From Pseudomonas sp. Irchel 3E13 (GTDB lineage Bacteria; Pseudomonadota; Gammaproteobacteria; Pseudomonadales; Pseudomonadaceae), in NCBI RefSeq assembly GCF_900187455.1, contig NZ_FYDX01000009.1, positions 124,001 to 188,000 of the forward strand: DNA of 64,000 bases, in the 5' to 3' direction. This document shows, one piece after another, positions 44,892-53,311 of the stretch. The notes under the pieces were generated by a model. That model was not told the DNA's origin, did not search any database, and saw nothing but the letters and a program-made list of their open reading frames with translations. The stretch's first letter is position 1. Every line of letters starts with the position of its first letter. Made by a program: the position numbers and the translations under genes.

Positions 44892-45623
44892 ATGACCGAC
44901 GTTAACAAAGCCTTCGAAGCCGAGTGCCAGGCCGAAATCGCCGCCCAGGGCCAGGATGAAAACCTCAAGGGCCTGGCCCGCGACTTCTTCAACGAGTCGG
45001 CAAAGCACAAGTACAGCTACCACTTCTCGTGGATGGGCCGCCCGATCATCCAGTTGCCGCAGGACATGCTGGCGATGCAGGAGATCATCTGGCGGGTCAA
45101 GCCGGACCTGATCGTCGAGTGCGGCATCGCCCACGGCGGCTCGATCATTTACTACGCCTCGCTGCTGGAACTGCAGGGCCACGGCGAAGTGCTGGGCATC
45201 GACCGCGACATTCGCCCGCACAACCGCGAGGCCATCGAGTCGCACCCGATGAGCAAGCGCATTTCCATGATCGAAGGTTCGAGCATCGATGAGGCGACCA
45301 TCGCCCAGGTGCGCGCGATCGCCGAAGGCAAGAAAGTCATCCTGGTACTGGACTCCAACCACACCCACGACCACGTTCTCGCCGAACTGCGTGCCTATGC
45401 GCCGCTGGTGGCGGTGGACAGCTACTGCGTGGTGATGGACACCGTGGTCGAGGACATGCCGGCGGAATTCTTCCCGGACCGTCCGTGGGGCCCGGGTGAC
45501 AACCCGAAGACTGCGGTCTGGGAGTACCTGAAGGAAAACACCGACTTCGAAATCGACCAGCAGATGCAGGACAAACTGCTGCTGAGCGTGGCGCCGGACG
45601 GGTATCTGCGCCGGGTTCGCTGA
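44892..45623 (+). CDS. CmcI-like (cephalosporin hydroxylase family) methyltransferase
   Basis: 243-aa protein of the CmcI family, whose members are mostly SAM-dependent O-methyltransferases despite the name. LIVECGIAHGGSIIYYASLLE is the SAM loop, followed by the metal/SAM region VLDSNHTHDHVLAELR and VDSYCVVMDTVVEDMP. I use ATG 44892 (MTDVNKAFEAEC) preceded by GAAGAG; an in-frame ATG at 44868 overlaps the previous gene and cannot be ruled out. Likely O-methylates the deoxysugar. Confidence 0.8.
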   Translation: MTDVNKAFEAECQAEIAAQGQDENLKGLARDFFNESAKHKYSYHFSWMGRPIIQLPQDMLAMQEIIWRVKPDLIVECGIAHGGSIIYYASLLELQGHGEVLGIDRDIRPHNREAIESHPMSKRISMIEGSSIDEATIAQVRAIAEGKKVILVLDSNHTHDHVLAELRAYAPLVAVDSYCVVMDTVVEDMPAEFFPDRPWGPGDNPKTAVWEYLKENTDFEIDQQMQDKLLLSVAPDGYLRRVR

Positions 45624-45696
45624 TTTTTACTGAACTCTCGGCCAATCGCTGCGGTTCGGCCCAAAAGATCACCACAGAATCCCTGTAGGTACAGAT

Positions 45697-48579
45697 ATGC
45701 AAAGCACCGCCCTGCGCGAGCACTTCACCCTCGTTCTGCTGACCCACAAACGCCCGGCCTTCCTGCGCCGTGCCTTGCAGTACTACAAGGATTTCCCCGG
45801 CACCCTGCTGGTGCTGGACTCGTCCCCCGAGCCTGTCGCGGACATCGCCAGCCGCTTCCCGCGAGTTGATTACCAGCACCTGCCGCAGTTCAACTACCGC
45901 GGCTTCCAGGCCAAGATCAAGCATGGCCTGAGCCTGGTTAAAACGCGCTACGTGGCGCTGGTGGCCGACGACGATTTCATTCTGCCGGAAGCCATCGCCG
46001 AGTCCCTGGACTTCCTCGAAGCCCATCCTGACTACGGCATGTGCCAGGGCTACAGCATGATGTACCTGGCCGAGTCCGGGCACACCAACTACTACCGCCG
46101 CGACAAGAAGATCGCCCGCGAAGACTTCGACAGCGAAGACCCGCGCCAGCGCGTGCTCGATTACCTGTACGCCTTTATCCCGCCGTTCTACGCCGTGACC
46201 CGCACCGCGCTGCTGCAGGATTGGGCCGCGCAGATTCCCGACGCGTTGCGCTTCGAATGGCTGGAAGTCAGCCACACGTACTTCCTGCTGGCCAGCGCCA
46301 AGGCGCGGATGCTGCCGATTCCCTACGCGGTGCGCGAGGCCAACTACGGCACCTCGGAGCACAACACCGAGGTGACCTACGCCCTGGCCTTGCCGGACCC
46401 GGCTTCGGTGGCCAGTCGCGAGGAATTCGCCGATGTCCTGGCCGGGCTGGATACGCCGCTCAAGGGTGAGCGCGAGGACATTCGCGCCTTCGCCCTGCAG
46501 ACTTTCGCGCATATGTACGAAGGGCTGGCGGCCGGTCGCTCGCTGATCATCGAGCCGATCTTGTCGTCGATCCTGACGGGCATGGGTGAGCCATCGAAGC
46601 GGCACTTCCTGCCGACCCAGTACGTCGACCTGCCGTTCTACAACAAGCCGTTCTTCGATCACCTGAGCGAAATCGAATTCCTTCTCCACGCCATGCCGGC
46701 CGGCCGCTTGCAGCTTGAAGAGCTGGAGCCGATCTGGCTGACGCAGGAGCGCCTGTTGCGGGTGAACGCCGGCGAGCACATCGATGTGGTCATCGACCGT
46801 GCGCGCAAAGCGCTGGAGTGCGGTGCCTACAACCTCAAGGTGGTCAAGCGCCTGATCGAACTGCTGCAGGACAACGGCGAGGCCGACGAGGTGCAGCGCC
46901 TGTCCGCCTGGGCCCGGCGTCTTGAGTCGGTCACCAGCGACGCCGGTCGCGCGCTGCTCAGCGCCCAGCCGTCCGGGCAGATGCTCGACTGGCTGGAGGC
47001 GCGGCGCCCCGACGACGCCAGCCAGGAGGCGATCACCGCCCATTTGGCGCAGCATCAGGGCGGGCCGCAGTTCGGCATCCTGCTGCTGGACCTGAACCAC
47101 GACGAGAGCAAGTTGCAGGCAACCTTCGACAGCCTGCTCAGCGGCCTGAGCCGGTCGTTCCGCGTGGTGGTGTTCACCACCGCGGCGCTGCCGGCGGTGA
47201 CGTCGCTGCACAACACCGTGCACTTCGTCCGGGTCAGCCAGGACGACTACGTCGACAAGATCAACCAGATCGCCCGGCAGACTTCTTGCGAGTGGCTGAT
47301 GCTGGCCGAGGCCGGTGACGAGTTCACCTCCACCGGTCTGCTGCGGGCGGGCCTGGAACTGCTCGACGCGCCGGAGTGCCGCGCCGTGGCGGTGGATGAA
47401 ATCCAGCAGTTGGTCGGTGGTGCGTGGCGCGAAATGCTTCGCCCGGGCATCAACCTCGACTTGCTGCAAAGCCTGCCGCTGATGATGGCGCGGCACTGGC
47501 TGGTGCGCCGCGAAGTGCTGGTCGAGGCCGGTGGCTTTGCCCGCGAGTACAGCGACGCGCTGGAATACGACCTGTTGCTGCGCCTGATCGAACAGGGTGG
47601 CCTGAACGGTCTGGCGCACCTGGACGAACCGGTGCTGGTCAGCAACGCTCCGCAGCTCAAGCACAATGAGCACGCGCGCCAGACACTGGCCCGGCACCTC
47701 GCCACCCGCGGCTACAAGGCCCAGGTCAGCTCGGCCTTCCCGGGCGCCTTGCGCATCGACTACCGCCATATGGAGCGGCCGCAGGTGTCGATCATCCTGC
47801 ACAGCGAAGACAACCAGGCGGCGCTGCAACGTTGCCTGGACAGCGTGCTGCAACGCACCCGCTACCTGCGCTACGAAGTGCTGATCGCCGACAACGCCAG
47901 CCAGTCGCCGCAGCACCTGCAATGGCTGGAGCAATTGCAGCAGGCCGGCGGCCGCGTGCGCGTGCTGCAAAGCCCGCAGCGTCTCAGCGCCGCGGCGCTG
48001 GTCAACGCCGCCAGTGCCGAAGCCAGCGGTGAATACCTGGTGCTGCTGTCGGCCGATGCCGAGGTGGTCAATGCCAACTGGCTGGAAGCACTGCTCAACC
48101 AGGCCCAGCGCCAGGAGGTCGGTGTGGTCGGCGCCAAGCTGGTGGATGCCCAGGGCAAGGTCACCCAGGGCGGCCTGTTGCTCGCCGAAGGAGGTCAGGT
48201 CGTGGCGGCCCATGTCGGGCTGGCCAAGGATGAAACCGGTTACCTCGGCCAGGCGGGTGTCGAGCAGAACTACCCGGCGGTGTCGGCTGCGTGCCTGATG
48301 GTGCGTACCGAGGTCTTCCGGGCGCTGGGCGGGCTGGACGAAGGTGAGTTCGCCGACAGCTATGCCGATGTCGACCTGTGCCTGAAAGTCGCCGACGCCG
48401 GACTGCTGACCGTGTGGACGCCGCAGGTCCAGGTGCTCCATCCGGGCCACTTGCCGGACGATGCCGCCGCGCTTGCCGCGTTGCGACAGAAGTGGGCCGG
48501 CCTGTGGCAGAGCGCTGCCCATGGCCGCAGCCTGAAGCCGGCCAGCGCCGCCTTCGACTGGAAAAGCCTGGTCGGCTGA
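45697..48579 (+). CDS. Large two-domain glycosyltransferase, Fgt2-like
   Basis: 960-aa protein occupying the Fgt2 place. An N-terminal TIGR00180-type GT2 domain (about residues 8-245) has LREHFTLVLLTHKRPAFLRR and VALVADDDFILPEAI. A helical middle section (about 250-470) has no clear domain. A C-terminal GT2 domain (about 690-925) has VSIILHSEDNQAALQRCL and YADVDLCLKVADAGL, alike to the second domain of the 1195-aa protein. RBS is weak (GTAGGTACAG). It probably adds a later sugar to the flagellin glycan. Confidence 0.85.
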   Translation: MQSTALREHFTLVLLTHKRPAFLRRALQYYKDFPGTLLVLDSSPEPVADIASRFPRVDYQHLPQFNYRGFQAKIKHGLSLVKTRYVALVADDDFILPEAIAESLDFLEAHPDYGMCQGYSMMYLAESGHTNYYRRDKKIAREDFDSEDPRQRVLDYLYAFIPPFYAVTRTALLQDWAAQIPDALRFEWLEVSHTYFLLASAKARMLPIPYAVREANYGTSEHNTEVTYALALPDPASVASREEFADVLAGLDTPLKGEREDIRAFALQTFAHMYEGLAAGRSLIIEPILSSILTGMGEPSKRHFLPTQYVDLPFYNKPFFDHLSEIEFLLHAMPAGRLQLEELEPIWLTQERLLRVNAGEHIDVVIDRARKALECGAYNLKVVKRLIELLQDNGEADEVQRLSAWARRLESVTSDAGRALLSAQPSGQMLDWLEARRPDDASQEAITAHLAQHQGGPQFGILLLDLNHDESKLQATFDSLLSGLSRSFRVVVFTTAALPAVTSLHNTVHFVRVSQDDYVDKINQIARQTSCEWLMLAEAGDEFTSTGLLRAGLELLDAPECRAVAVDEIQQLVGGAWREMLRPGINLDLLQSLPLMMARHWLVRREVLVEAGGFAREYSDALEYDLLLRLIEQGGLNGLAHLDEPVLVSNAPQLKHNEHARQTLARHLATRGYKAQVSSAFPGALRIDYRHMERPQVSIILHSEDNQAALQRCLDSVLQRTRYLRYEVLIADNASQSPQHLQWLEQLQQAGGRVRVLQSPQRLSAAALVNAASAEASGEYLVLLSADAEVVNANWLEALLNQAQRQEVGVVGAKLVDAQGKVTQGGLLLAEGGQVVAAHVGLAKDETGYLGQAGVEQNYPAVSAACLMVRTEVFRALGGLDEGEFADSYADVDLCLKVADAGLLTVWTPQVQVLHPGHLPDDAAALAALRQKWAGLWQSAAHGRSLKPASAAFDWKSLVG

Positions 48580-48600
48580 GCCCGCGCCGCGGCCAGCGAG

Positions 48601-48617
48601 TGGCCTGTATCTTGCTT
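48601..48617 (+). promoter_or_regulatory. Sigma-54 promoter of the pseudaminic acid genes
   Basis: TGGCCTGTATCTTGCTT. GG (48602-03) and GC (48614-15) are 10 bases apart, and TGGC-N7-TTGC is the full core consensus. It starts 22 bases after the glycosyltransferase stop and about 115 bases before the pseC ATG. Confidence 0.8.
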
Positions 48618-48685
48618 CGGGCTTGCATAAACAGGGCAGGGGTCAGAAAAACGTTGATCCCGGTCCCTGACCACAGCAAGTCCAG

Positions 48686-48713
48686 GTCGTCGCCAGCGCA
48701 TGCCGGCGACGAC
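48686..48713. other. Perfect hairpin in the pseC leader
   Basis: GTCGTCGCC-(10)-GGCGACGAC, 9-bp stem without T-run, just before the ribosome site AAGGA of pseC. It could modulate translation. Confidence 0.55.
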
Positions 48714-48730
48714 CCAGCAAGGATCCAGGC

Positions 48731-50242
48731 ATGTTCGACGACAAGTCACCCCTCAGTTCCAGCAGTGCTGGTGCTTTCAATCGCACGCTCATCACTGTGC
48801 CCGCCGAACTGACGGAGAGCCTGATCTCCCCCGTGCTTCATGACAATCCGAACCTCTGTTCCGAGAACGCAATGATTCCTTTGGTCAACACCCGAATGTC
48901 CCTGGAGTTCACCGAGCGCCTTGCCCACGAGACGACGCCCGGTGCTGCCGAGGTTGATGTGGGCCTCGGCGCGGACCGCCACGACCGGCTCAAAGGGCGG
49001 ACCGGGAAAAAACCGAAAGCCGCCGCCGTCGCCAATCCGGGTGGGCTGCCGGCGCTTGCGGGTACAGAGGTGATTCCCTACGGGCGGCAGAATGTTGATC
49101 AGGCAGACATCGACGCGGTCGTCGAGGTCTTGCGTTCCGACTGGCTGACCCAGGGGCCGGTGCTCGAGCGCTTCGAACAGGCAGTCGCCGAGCGTTGTCA
49201 GGCAACCTTCGCGGTAGCGGTGAGCAATGCCACTGCCGGGCTGCATCTGGCCTGCCTGGCGGCGGGGCTTGGCGCGGGTGACTGGCTGTGGACCAGCCCG
49301 AACAGTTTCGTCGCTTCGGCCAATTGCGCACGGTATTGCGGTGCCGAGGTGGATTTCGTCGACATCGACGTGCTGACCTGGAATATCGATGTCCGCGCAC
49401 TGGCGACCAAGCTGGAACAGGCCGAGGCTGCGGATCGGTTGCCCAAGGTGCTGGTGGCGGTCGCCTTTTCCGGGCAGAGCTGCGACATGGCTGAAATTGC
49501 CCGGTTGGCCCGCAAATACGGTTTCCGTGTGATCGAGGACGCCGCGCATGCCTTCGGTGCCAGCTATGCCGGTGAACCCGTGGGAAGCGGTCGTTATGCC
49601 GACATGACGGTTTTCAGTTTCCATCCGGTCAAGATCATCACCAGCGGTGAAGGTGGCATGGTCTTGTGCAATGACCCGGCGCTAGCGCGGCAACTGCGCT
49701 CCTTGCGTAGCCATGGCATTACTCGCAACCCTGAGGAGATGACCGAGCCCGCGCACGGCAACTGGTACTACCAGCAGGTCGACCTGGGTTTCAATTACCG
49801 GATGTGCGATGTGCAGGCCGCCCTTGGGCTGTCGCAATTGCGCCGGCTGGATGAATTCCTGGAGCGCCGGCGTTTTCTGGCTGCCCGTTATCAACGACTG
49901 CTTGCCGATTTGCCGCTGCAGTTGCCGGTGGCCCAGGCGAAGGCCCAGTCGGCCTGGCACCTGTATGTGGTGCGGTTGCAGGGCCGCCTGGAAGGGAGCC
50001 ATCGCGCCGTGTTCGATGGCATGCGTGCGGCCGGTATCCAGGTCAACCTGCATTACATTCCGATTCACCTGCAGCCCTATTACCAGGCCCTGGGCTTTGC
50101 GCCCGGTGATTTCCCTGAAGCGGAACGCTATTACCGCCAGGCCATTACCTTGCCGCTCTTCCCGCAATTGAGCGAAGCGCAGCAGGACCGTGTGGTCGAC
50201 ACCCTGCGCGCATTGCTGGTCGCAGAGGTGGACCGGGCATGA
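48731..50242 (+). CDS. pseC: UDP-4-amino-4,6-dideoxy-AltNAc aminotransferase PseC with an N-terminal extension
   Basis: 503-aa DegT/DnrJ/EryC1 aminotransferase. From residue 114 (VIPYGRQNVDQADIDAV) it matches PseC closely: the PLP lysine K301 in FHPVKIIT, ITSGEGGMVL, SLRSHGITRNP and the C-terminal LPLFPQLSEAQQDRV. Residues 1-113 have no recognised domain and are rich in Ser, Pro and charged residues. The ATG 48731 has a good AAGGA eight bases before it and lies after the sigma-54 promoter; a GTG at 49070 would give the usual length but has no proper RBS. It makes the 4-amino sugar in the second pseudaminic acid step. pseB is not adjacent. Confidence 0.82.
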   Translation: MFDDKSPLSSSSAGAFNRTLITVPAELTESLISPVLHDNPNLCSENAMIPLVNTRMSLEFTERLAHETTPGAAEVDVGLGADRHDRLKGRTGKKPKAAAVANPGGLPALAGTEVIPYGRQNVDQADIDAVVEVLRSDWLTQGPVLERFEQAVAERCQATFAVAVSNATAGLHLACLAAGLGAGDWLWTSPNSFVASANCARYCGAEVDFVDIDVLTWNIDVRALATKLEQAEAADRLPKVLVAVAFSGQSCDMAEIARLARKYGFRVIEDAAHAFGASYAGEPVGSGRYADMTVFSFHPVKIITSGEGGMVLCNDPALARQLRSLRSHGITRNPEEMTEPAHGNWYYQQVDLGFNYRMCDVQAALGLSQLRRLDEFLERRRFLAARYQRLLADLPLQLPVAQAKAQSAWHLYVVRLQGRLEGSHRAVFDGMRAAGIQVNLHYIPIHLQPYYQALGFAPGDFPEAERYYRQAITLPLFPQLSEAQQDRVVDTLRALLVAEVDRA

Positions 50243-50955
50243 GTGACGTTGCGATAGCGATCATTCCCGCCCGTGGTGACAGCAAGCGAATTCCGTACAA
50301 GAACCTCAAGCTGTTCAGGGGCGAGCCCATCATCGCTTACTCGATCCGGGCGGCTCTGGGCAGTGGTCTGTTCGAGCGTGTGGTGGTCAGCACCGACGAT
50401 CCACGCATCGCTGATATCGCGCTGAGCTACGGCGCCGAGGTGCCGTTCACCCGCCCCAAAGCGCTGGCAGATGATCATGCCACTACCGCGTCGGTCATCG
50501 TCCATGCCGTGCAGACACTGGCTGAGCAAGGGCAAAAAGTGGATCTGGCGTGCTGTATCTACGCCACCGCACCCTTGTTGCAGCAGCGTTACCTGCGAGC
50601 CGGGTACGAGGCGCTGCTGGATCAGCCCGAGGGCTCCTTCGCATTTTCCGTGTGCAGTGCAGGTTTTCCGGTTCAGCGGGCGTTGACCTTGACCGAAGAG
50701 GGCGCGTTGACGCCCCTTTATCCGCAGTACCGTGACACCCGTTCCCAGGACTTGCCCCACGCCTATCAGGATGCCGGCCAGTTCTACTGGGGAAGAACCG
50801 ACGCCTGGCTACGTGGAAACGGGCCGTTTTCCGAGCAGAGCCTGCCGGTGATCTTGCCGCGACATCTGGTCCAGGACATCGATACCGAAGACGACTGGCG
50901 ACGTGTCGAGTACCTGTACGCCGCGTTGTTGGCGGCGGGGGAACTGCAGGGTTGA
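50239..50955 (+). CDS. pseF: Pseudaminic acid cytidylyltransferase
   Basis: 238-aa CMP-sugar synthase of the NeuA fold, activating Pse with CTP. N-terminal nucleotide motif AIIPARGDSKRIPYKNLK (the usual GGS is GDS here), VVVSTDDPRIADIA, and QDAGQFYWGRTDAWL. ATG overlaps pseC by 4 bases and pseG starts inside its last codon. The order pseC-pseF-pseG-pseI is a common pseudaminic acid cluster order. Confidence 0.92.
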   Translation: MSDVAIAIIPARGDSKRIPYKNLKLFRGEPIIAYSIRAALGSGLFERVVVSTDDPRIADIALSYGAEVPFTRPKALADDHATTASVIVHAVQTLAEQGQKVDLACCIYATAPLLQQRYLRAGYEALLDQPEGSFAFSVCSAGFPVQRALTLTEEGALTPLYPQYRDTRSQDLPHAYQDAGQFYWGRTDAWLRGNGPFSEQSLPVILPRHLVQDIDTEDDWRRVEYLYAALLAAGELQG

Positions 50956-52028
50956 AGGTACTGTTTCGCGCCGATGCTGGCAGCCACCTGGGTATCGGCC
51001 ATGTTGCTCGATGCCTGACGCTGGCGCAGGTGCTGGCGTCCGGGGGCGCACAGATCAGCTTCGCCTGCCGCGCGTTGCCGGGGCATCAGATGCAGAGGAT
51101 CGCCGCGGCCGGGCATGAGGTGTTCAGCCTGCCCGCCGATACGCCGGACGAGATTCCGGCGTTGCAGGCGCTGCTGCCGACCGAGGCGTGTTTCGACTGG
51201 ATTCTTGTCGATCATTACCAACTCGATGCCCGCTGGGAGTCCGCGGCGCATTGCTGGGGGCGGCGGGTCATGGCCATCGACGACCTGGCCGACCGGCCGC
51301 ACGACTGCGACTTGCTGCTGGACCAGAATTTCACTGCCAGCGCGGCGCTTTACCACGGGTGGGTGCCAGCGGCCTGCCAGATACTGGCGGGGCCGCGGCA
51401 TGCGTTGCTGCGCCCGGCGTTCCGCGAGCTTCGTCCGGCCGCGCAAGCAGGTCCGAGCCGGGTGCTGGTGAGCTTTGGTGGCTTCGACCAGGCCGGCATG
51501 ACCTTGCGCACCTTGCAGGCGCTGGACGGGCTCGAAGGCGTCGAGGTGCAGTGCATTGCCGGGCACTCCAGTCCGGATCTCGCGGCATTGCAATCACTGG
51601 TCGCCCGTCATCCTGGCTGGACGTTGCTGAATTTCGTCAACGACCTGCCAGAGCGCATGGCCGCAGCCACCTTGTTCATCGGTGCTGGCGGCGGGACCAC
51701 CTGGGAGCGTGCGGCCATCGGCCTGCCGAGCCTGTGTATCGGCGTCGCGCCAAACCAGTACGCCAACGCCGAGGCGCTGGCGCAGGCGGGTCTGCACCTG
51801 TACCTGGGGCCGGCAGAACAGGTCGCGGTGGCAGCGCTGCATCAGGCAATTGCCGGGTTGCTGGGCAATCTGCCGCAGCGTCAACATTTTGCCGCGCGCG
51901 GCATAGAACTGGTGGATGGCCTGGGTGCGCAGCGGGTGGCGCTGGCGCTGTTCCAGGCGGCGGGTTATACACAGGCCGCGGGCCATTTCGAACAGGTATT
52001 GAAGGATTCTCAGCATGAGCAGTTTTGA
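50952..52028 (+). CDS. pseG: UDP-sugar hydrolase PseG
   Basis: 358-aa GT-B-fold hydrolase releasing 2,4-diacetamido-2,4,6-trideoxy-altropyranose from UDP. GSHLGIGHVARCL near the N-terminus contains H17, equivalent to the catalytic base of the Campylobacter enzyme. TTG 50952 is the start, forced by the overlap with pseF and the conserved KVLFRADAG beginning. No acetyltransferase (PseH) domain is fused to the C-terminus. Confidence 0.9.
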   Translation: MKVLFRADAGSHLGIGHVARCLTLAQVLASGGAQISFACRALPGHQMQRIAAAGHEVFSLPADTPDEIPALQALLPTEACFDWILVDHYQLDARWESAAHCWGRRVMAIDDLADRPHDCDLLLDQNFTASAALYHGWVPAACQILAGPRHALLRPAFRELRPAAQAGPSRVLVSFGGFDQAGMTLRTLQALDGLEGVEVQCIAGHSSPDLAALQSLVARHPGWTLLNFVNDLPERMAAATLFIGAGGGTTWERAAIGLPSLCIGVAPNQYANAEALAQAGLHLYLGPAEQVAVAALHQAIAGLLGNLPQRQHFAARGIELVDGLGAQRVALALFQAAGYTQAAGHFEQVLKDSQHEQF

Positions 52029-53067
52029 CATCGGTCAGCGTCGTGTCGGCGTCGATGCCGCGCCCTTGGTGATCGCCGAGATGAGCGGCAATCACAACCA
52101 GTCGCTGGAGCGCGCCTTGCAGATCGTCGAGGCCGCTGCCAAAGCCGGCGCCCATGCCCTGAAGCTGCAGACCTACACCGCCGACACCATGACCCTGGAC
52201 CTGAGCCATGGCGAGTTCTTCATCGAAGACAAGAGCAGCCTTTGGGCCGGCTCCTCGCTGTATTCGCTGTACCAGCAGGCGTACACCCCGTGGGAGTGGC
52301 ACGCGCCGATTTTCCGGCGCGCCCGTGAGCTGGGCATGCTGGCGTTCTCCACACCGTTCGACGAAAGCGCCGTGGACTTTCTCGAAAGCCTTGACGTGCC
52401 GGCGTACAAGATCGCCAGTTTCGAAAACACCGACCTGCCGCTGATCCGCAAGGTGGCCGCTACCGGCAAACCGATGATCATTTCCACCGGCATGGCCAGC
52501 CTGGCCGAGCTGGACGAAACCGTGCGCACGGCGCGCCAGGCCGGCTGCCGTGATCTGGTGTTGCTCAAGTGCACCAGCACCTACCCGGCAAACCCGGAGA
52601 ACAGCAACGTGCGGACCATTCCGCACCTGCGCGAACTGTTCGGCTGCGAAGTCGGGCTGTCCGATCACACCCTGGGTGTGGGCGCGGCGGTGGCGGCGGT
52701 CGCGCTGGGCGCCAGCGTGGTGGAAAAGCACTTCACCCTCAGCCGCGCCGAGGGCGGGGTGGATGCGGCATTCTCGCTGGAGCCGGCGGAATTGGCCTGC
52801 CTGGTGCAGGAGACCGAGCGGGCCTGGCAGTCGCTGGGTCAGGTGCGTTACGGCGCGAGCCAGGCCGAAGAGGCCTCGCGGCGCTTCCGGCGTTCGTTGT
52901 ACGTGGTGCGTGACATGGCGGCTGGCGAGGTCTTCGATCAGAGCAATGTGCGCGCCATTCGTCCGGGGCTCGGCCTTGCGCCCAAGCACCTGGAATCCCT
53001 GCTCGGACGCAAGGCCCGGCAGCCACTTGCCCGTGGAACCGCGCTGGACTGGTCGCTGGTGGAGTAG
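52015..53067 (+). CDS. pseI: Pseudaminic acid synthase PseI
   Basis: 350-aa NeuB-family enzyme condensing the 6-deoxy-diacetamido sugar with phosphoenolpyruvate. TIM-barrel part (about 1-280) with IAEMSGNHNQSLERALQIV and AYKIASFENTDLPLIRK; a C-terminal SAF/antifreeze-like domain (about 290-350) with FDQSNVRAIRPGLGL. It overlaps pseG by 14 bases. The PseI-type rather than sialic acid synthase call rests on the MSGNHNQ motif and on the neighbours. Confidence 0.92.
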   Translation: MSSFDIGQRRVGVDAAPLVIAEMSGNHNQSLERALQIVEAAAKAGAHALKLQTYTADTMTLDLSHGEFFIEDKSSLWAGSSLYSLYQQAYTPWEWHAPIFRRARELGMLAFSTPFDESAVDFLESLDVPAYKIASFENTDLPLIRKVAATGKPMIISTGMASLAELDETVRTARQAGCRDLVLLKCTSTYPANPENSNVRTIPHLRELFGCEVGLSDHTLGVGAAVAAVALGASVVEKHFTLSRAEGGVDAAFSLEPAELACLVQETERAWQSLGQVRYGASQAEEASRRFRRSLYVVRDMAAGEVFDQSNVRAIRPGLGLAPKHLESLLGRKARQPLARGTALDWSLVE

Positions 53068-53110
53068 GGCTGCCGCCCGTCTGCCACGCAGCCTGGGGCG
53101 GCACGCCCTA
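53065..53110 (+). terminator. Strong hairpin that begins in the pseI stop codon
   Basis: TAGGGC-TGCCGCCC and GGGCGGCA-c-GCCCTA form a 14-bp stem with one bulge. The 5' base of the stem is the pseI TAG itself. No T-run follows. The next 200 bases (53111-53311) show no gene or recognised promoter. Confidence 0.65.
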
Positions 53111-53311
53111 GGAAAATATGCCATTGTCTGTGAAAATCCGTGACCTATCAGTCAGACCGGGCATCTGTGTCTCTATCGTTAATGGGAGTGGCGGGCCGTG
53201 TCACCACCATTTCCACCGCTGTCCAAGTGATCGGGCAGCGGGAATCCCTGTTTTCTGGCGCCCCTCGAATCGTGCGAGCGGTGATATCTAGCGGTTATTT
53301 ATTGGGAAGCC

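Noticed and set aside
45337..48522. 1061-codon open frame antisense to the 960-aa glycosyltransferase
   Set aside because: Mirror frame of a high-GC gene with repetitive Gln/His/Val composition and no recognisable motif.
48731..49069. Idea that the PseC extension is a remnant of pseB
   Set aside because: None of the three frames shows a Rossmann motif or a PseB-like YxxxK; the similarity is not supported.
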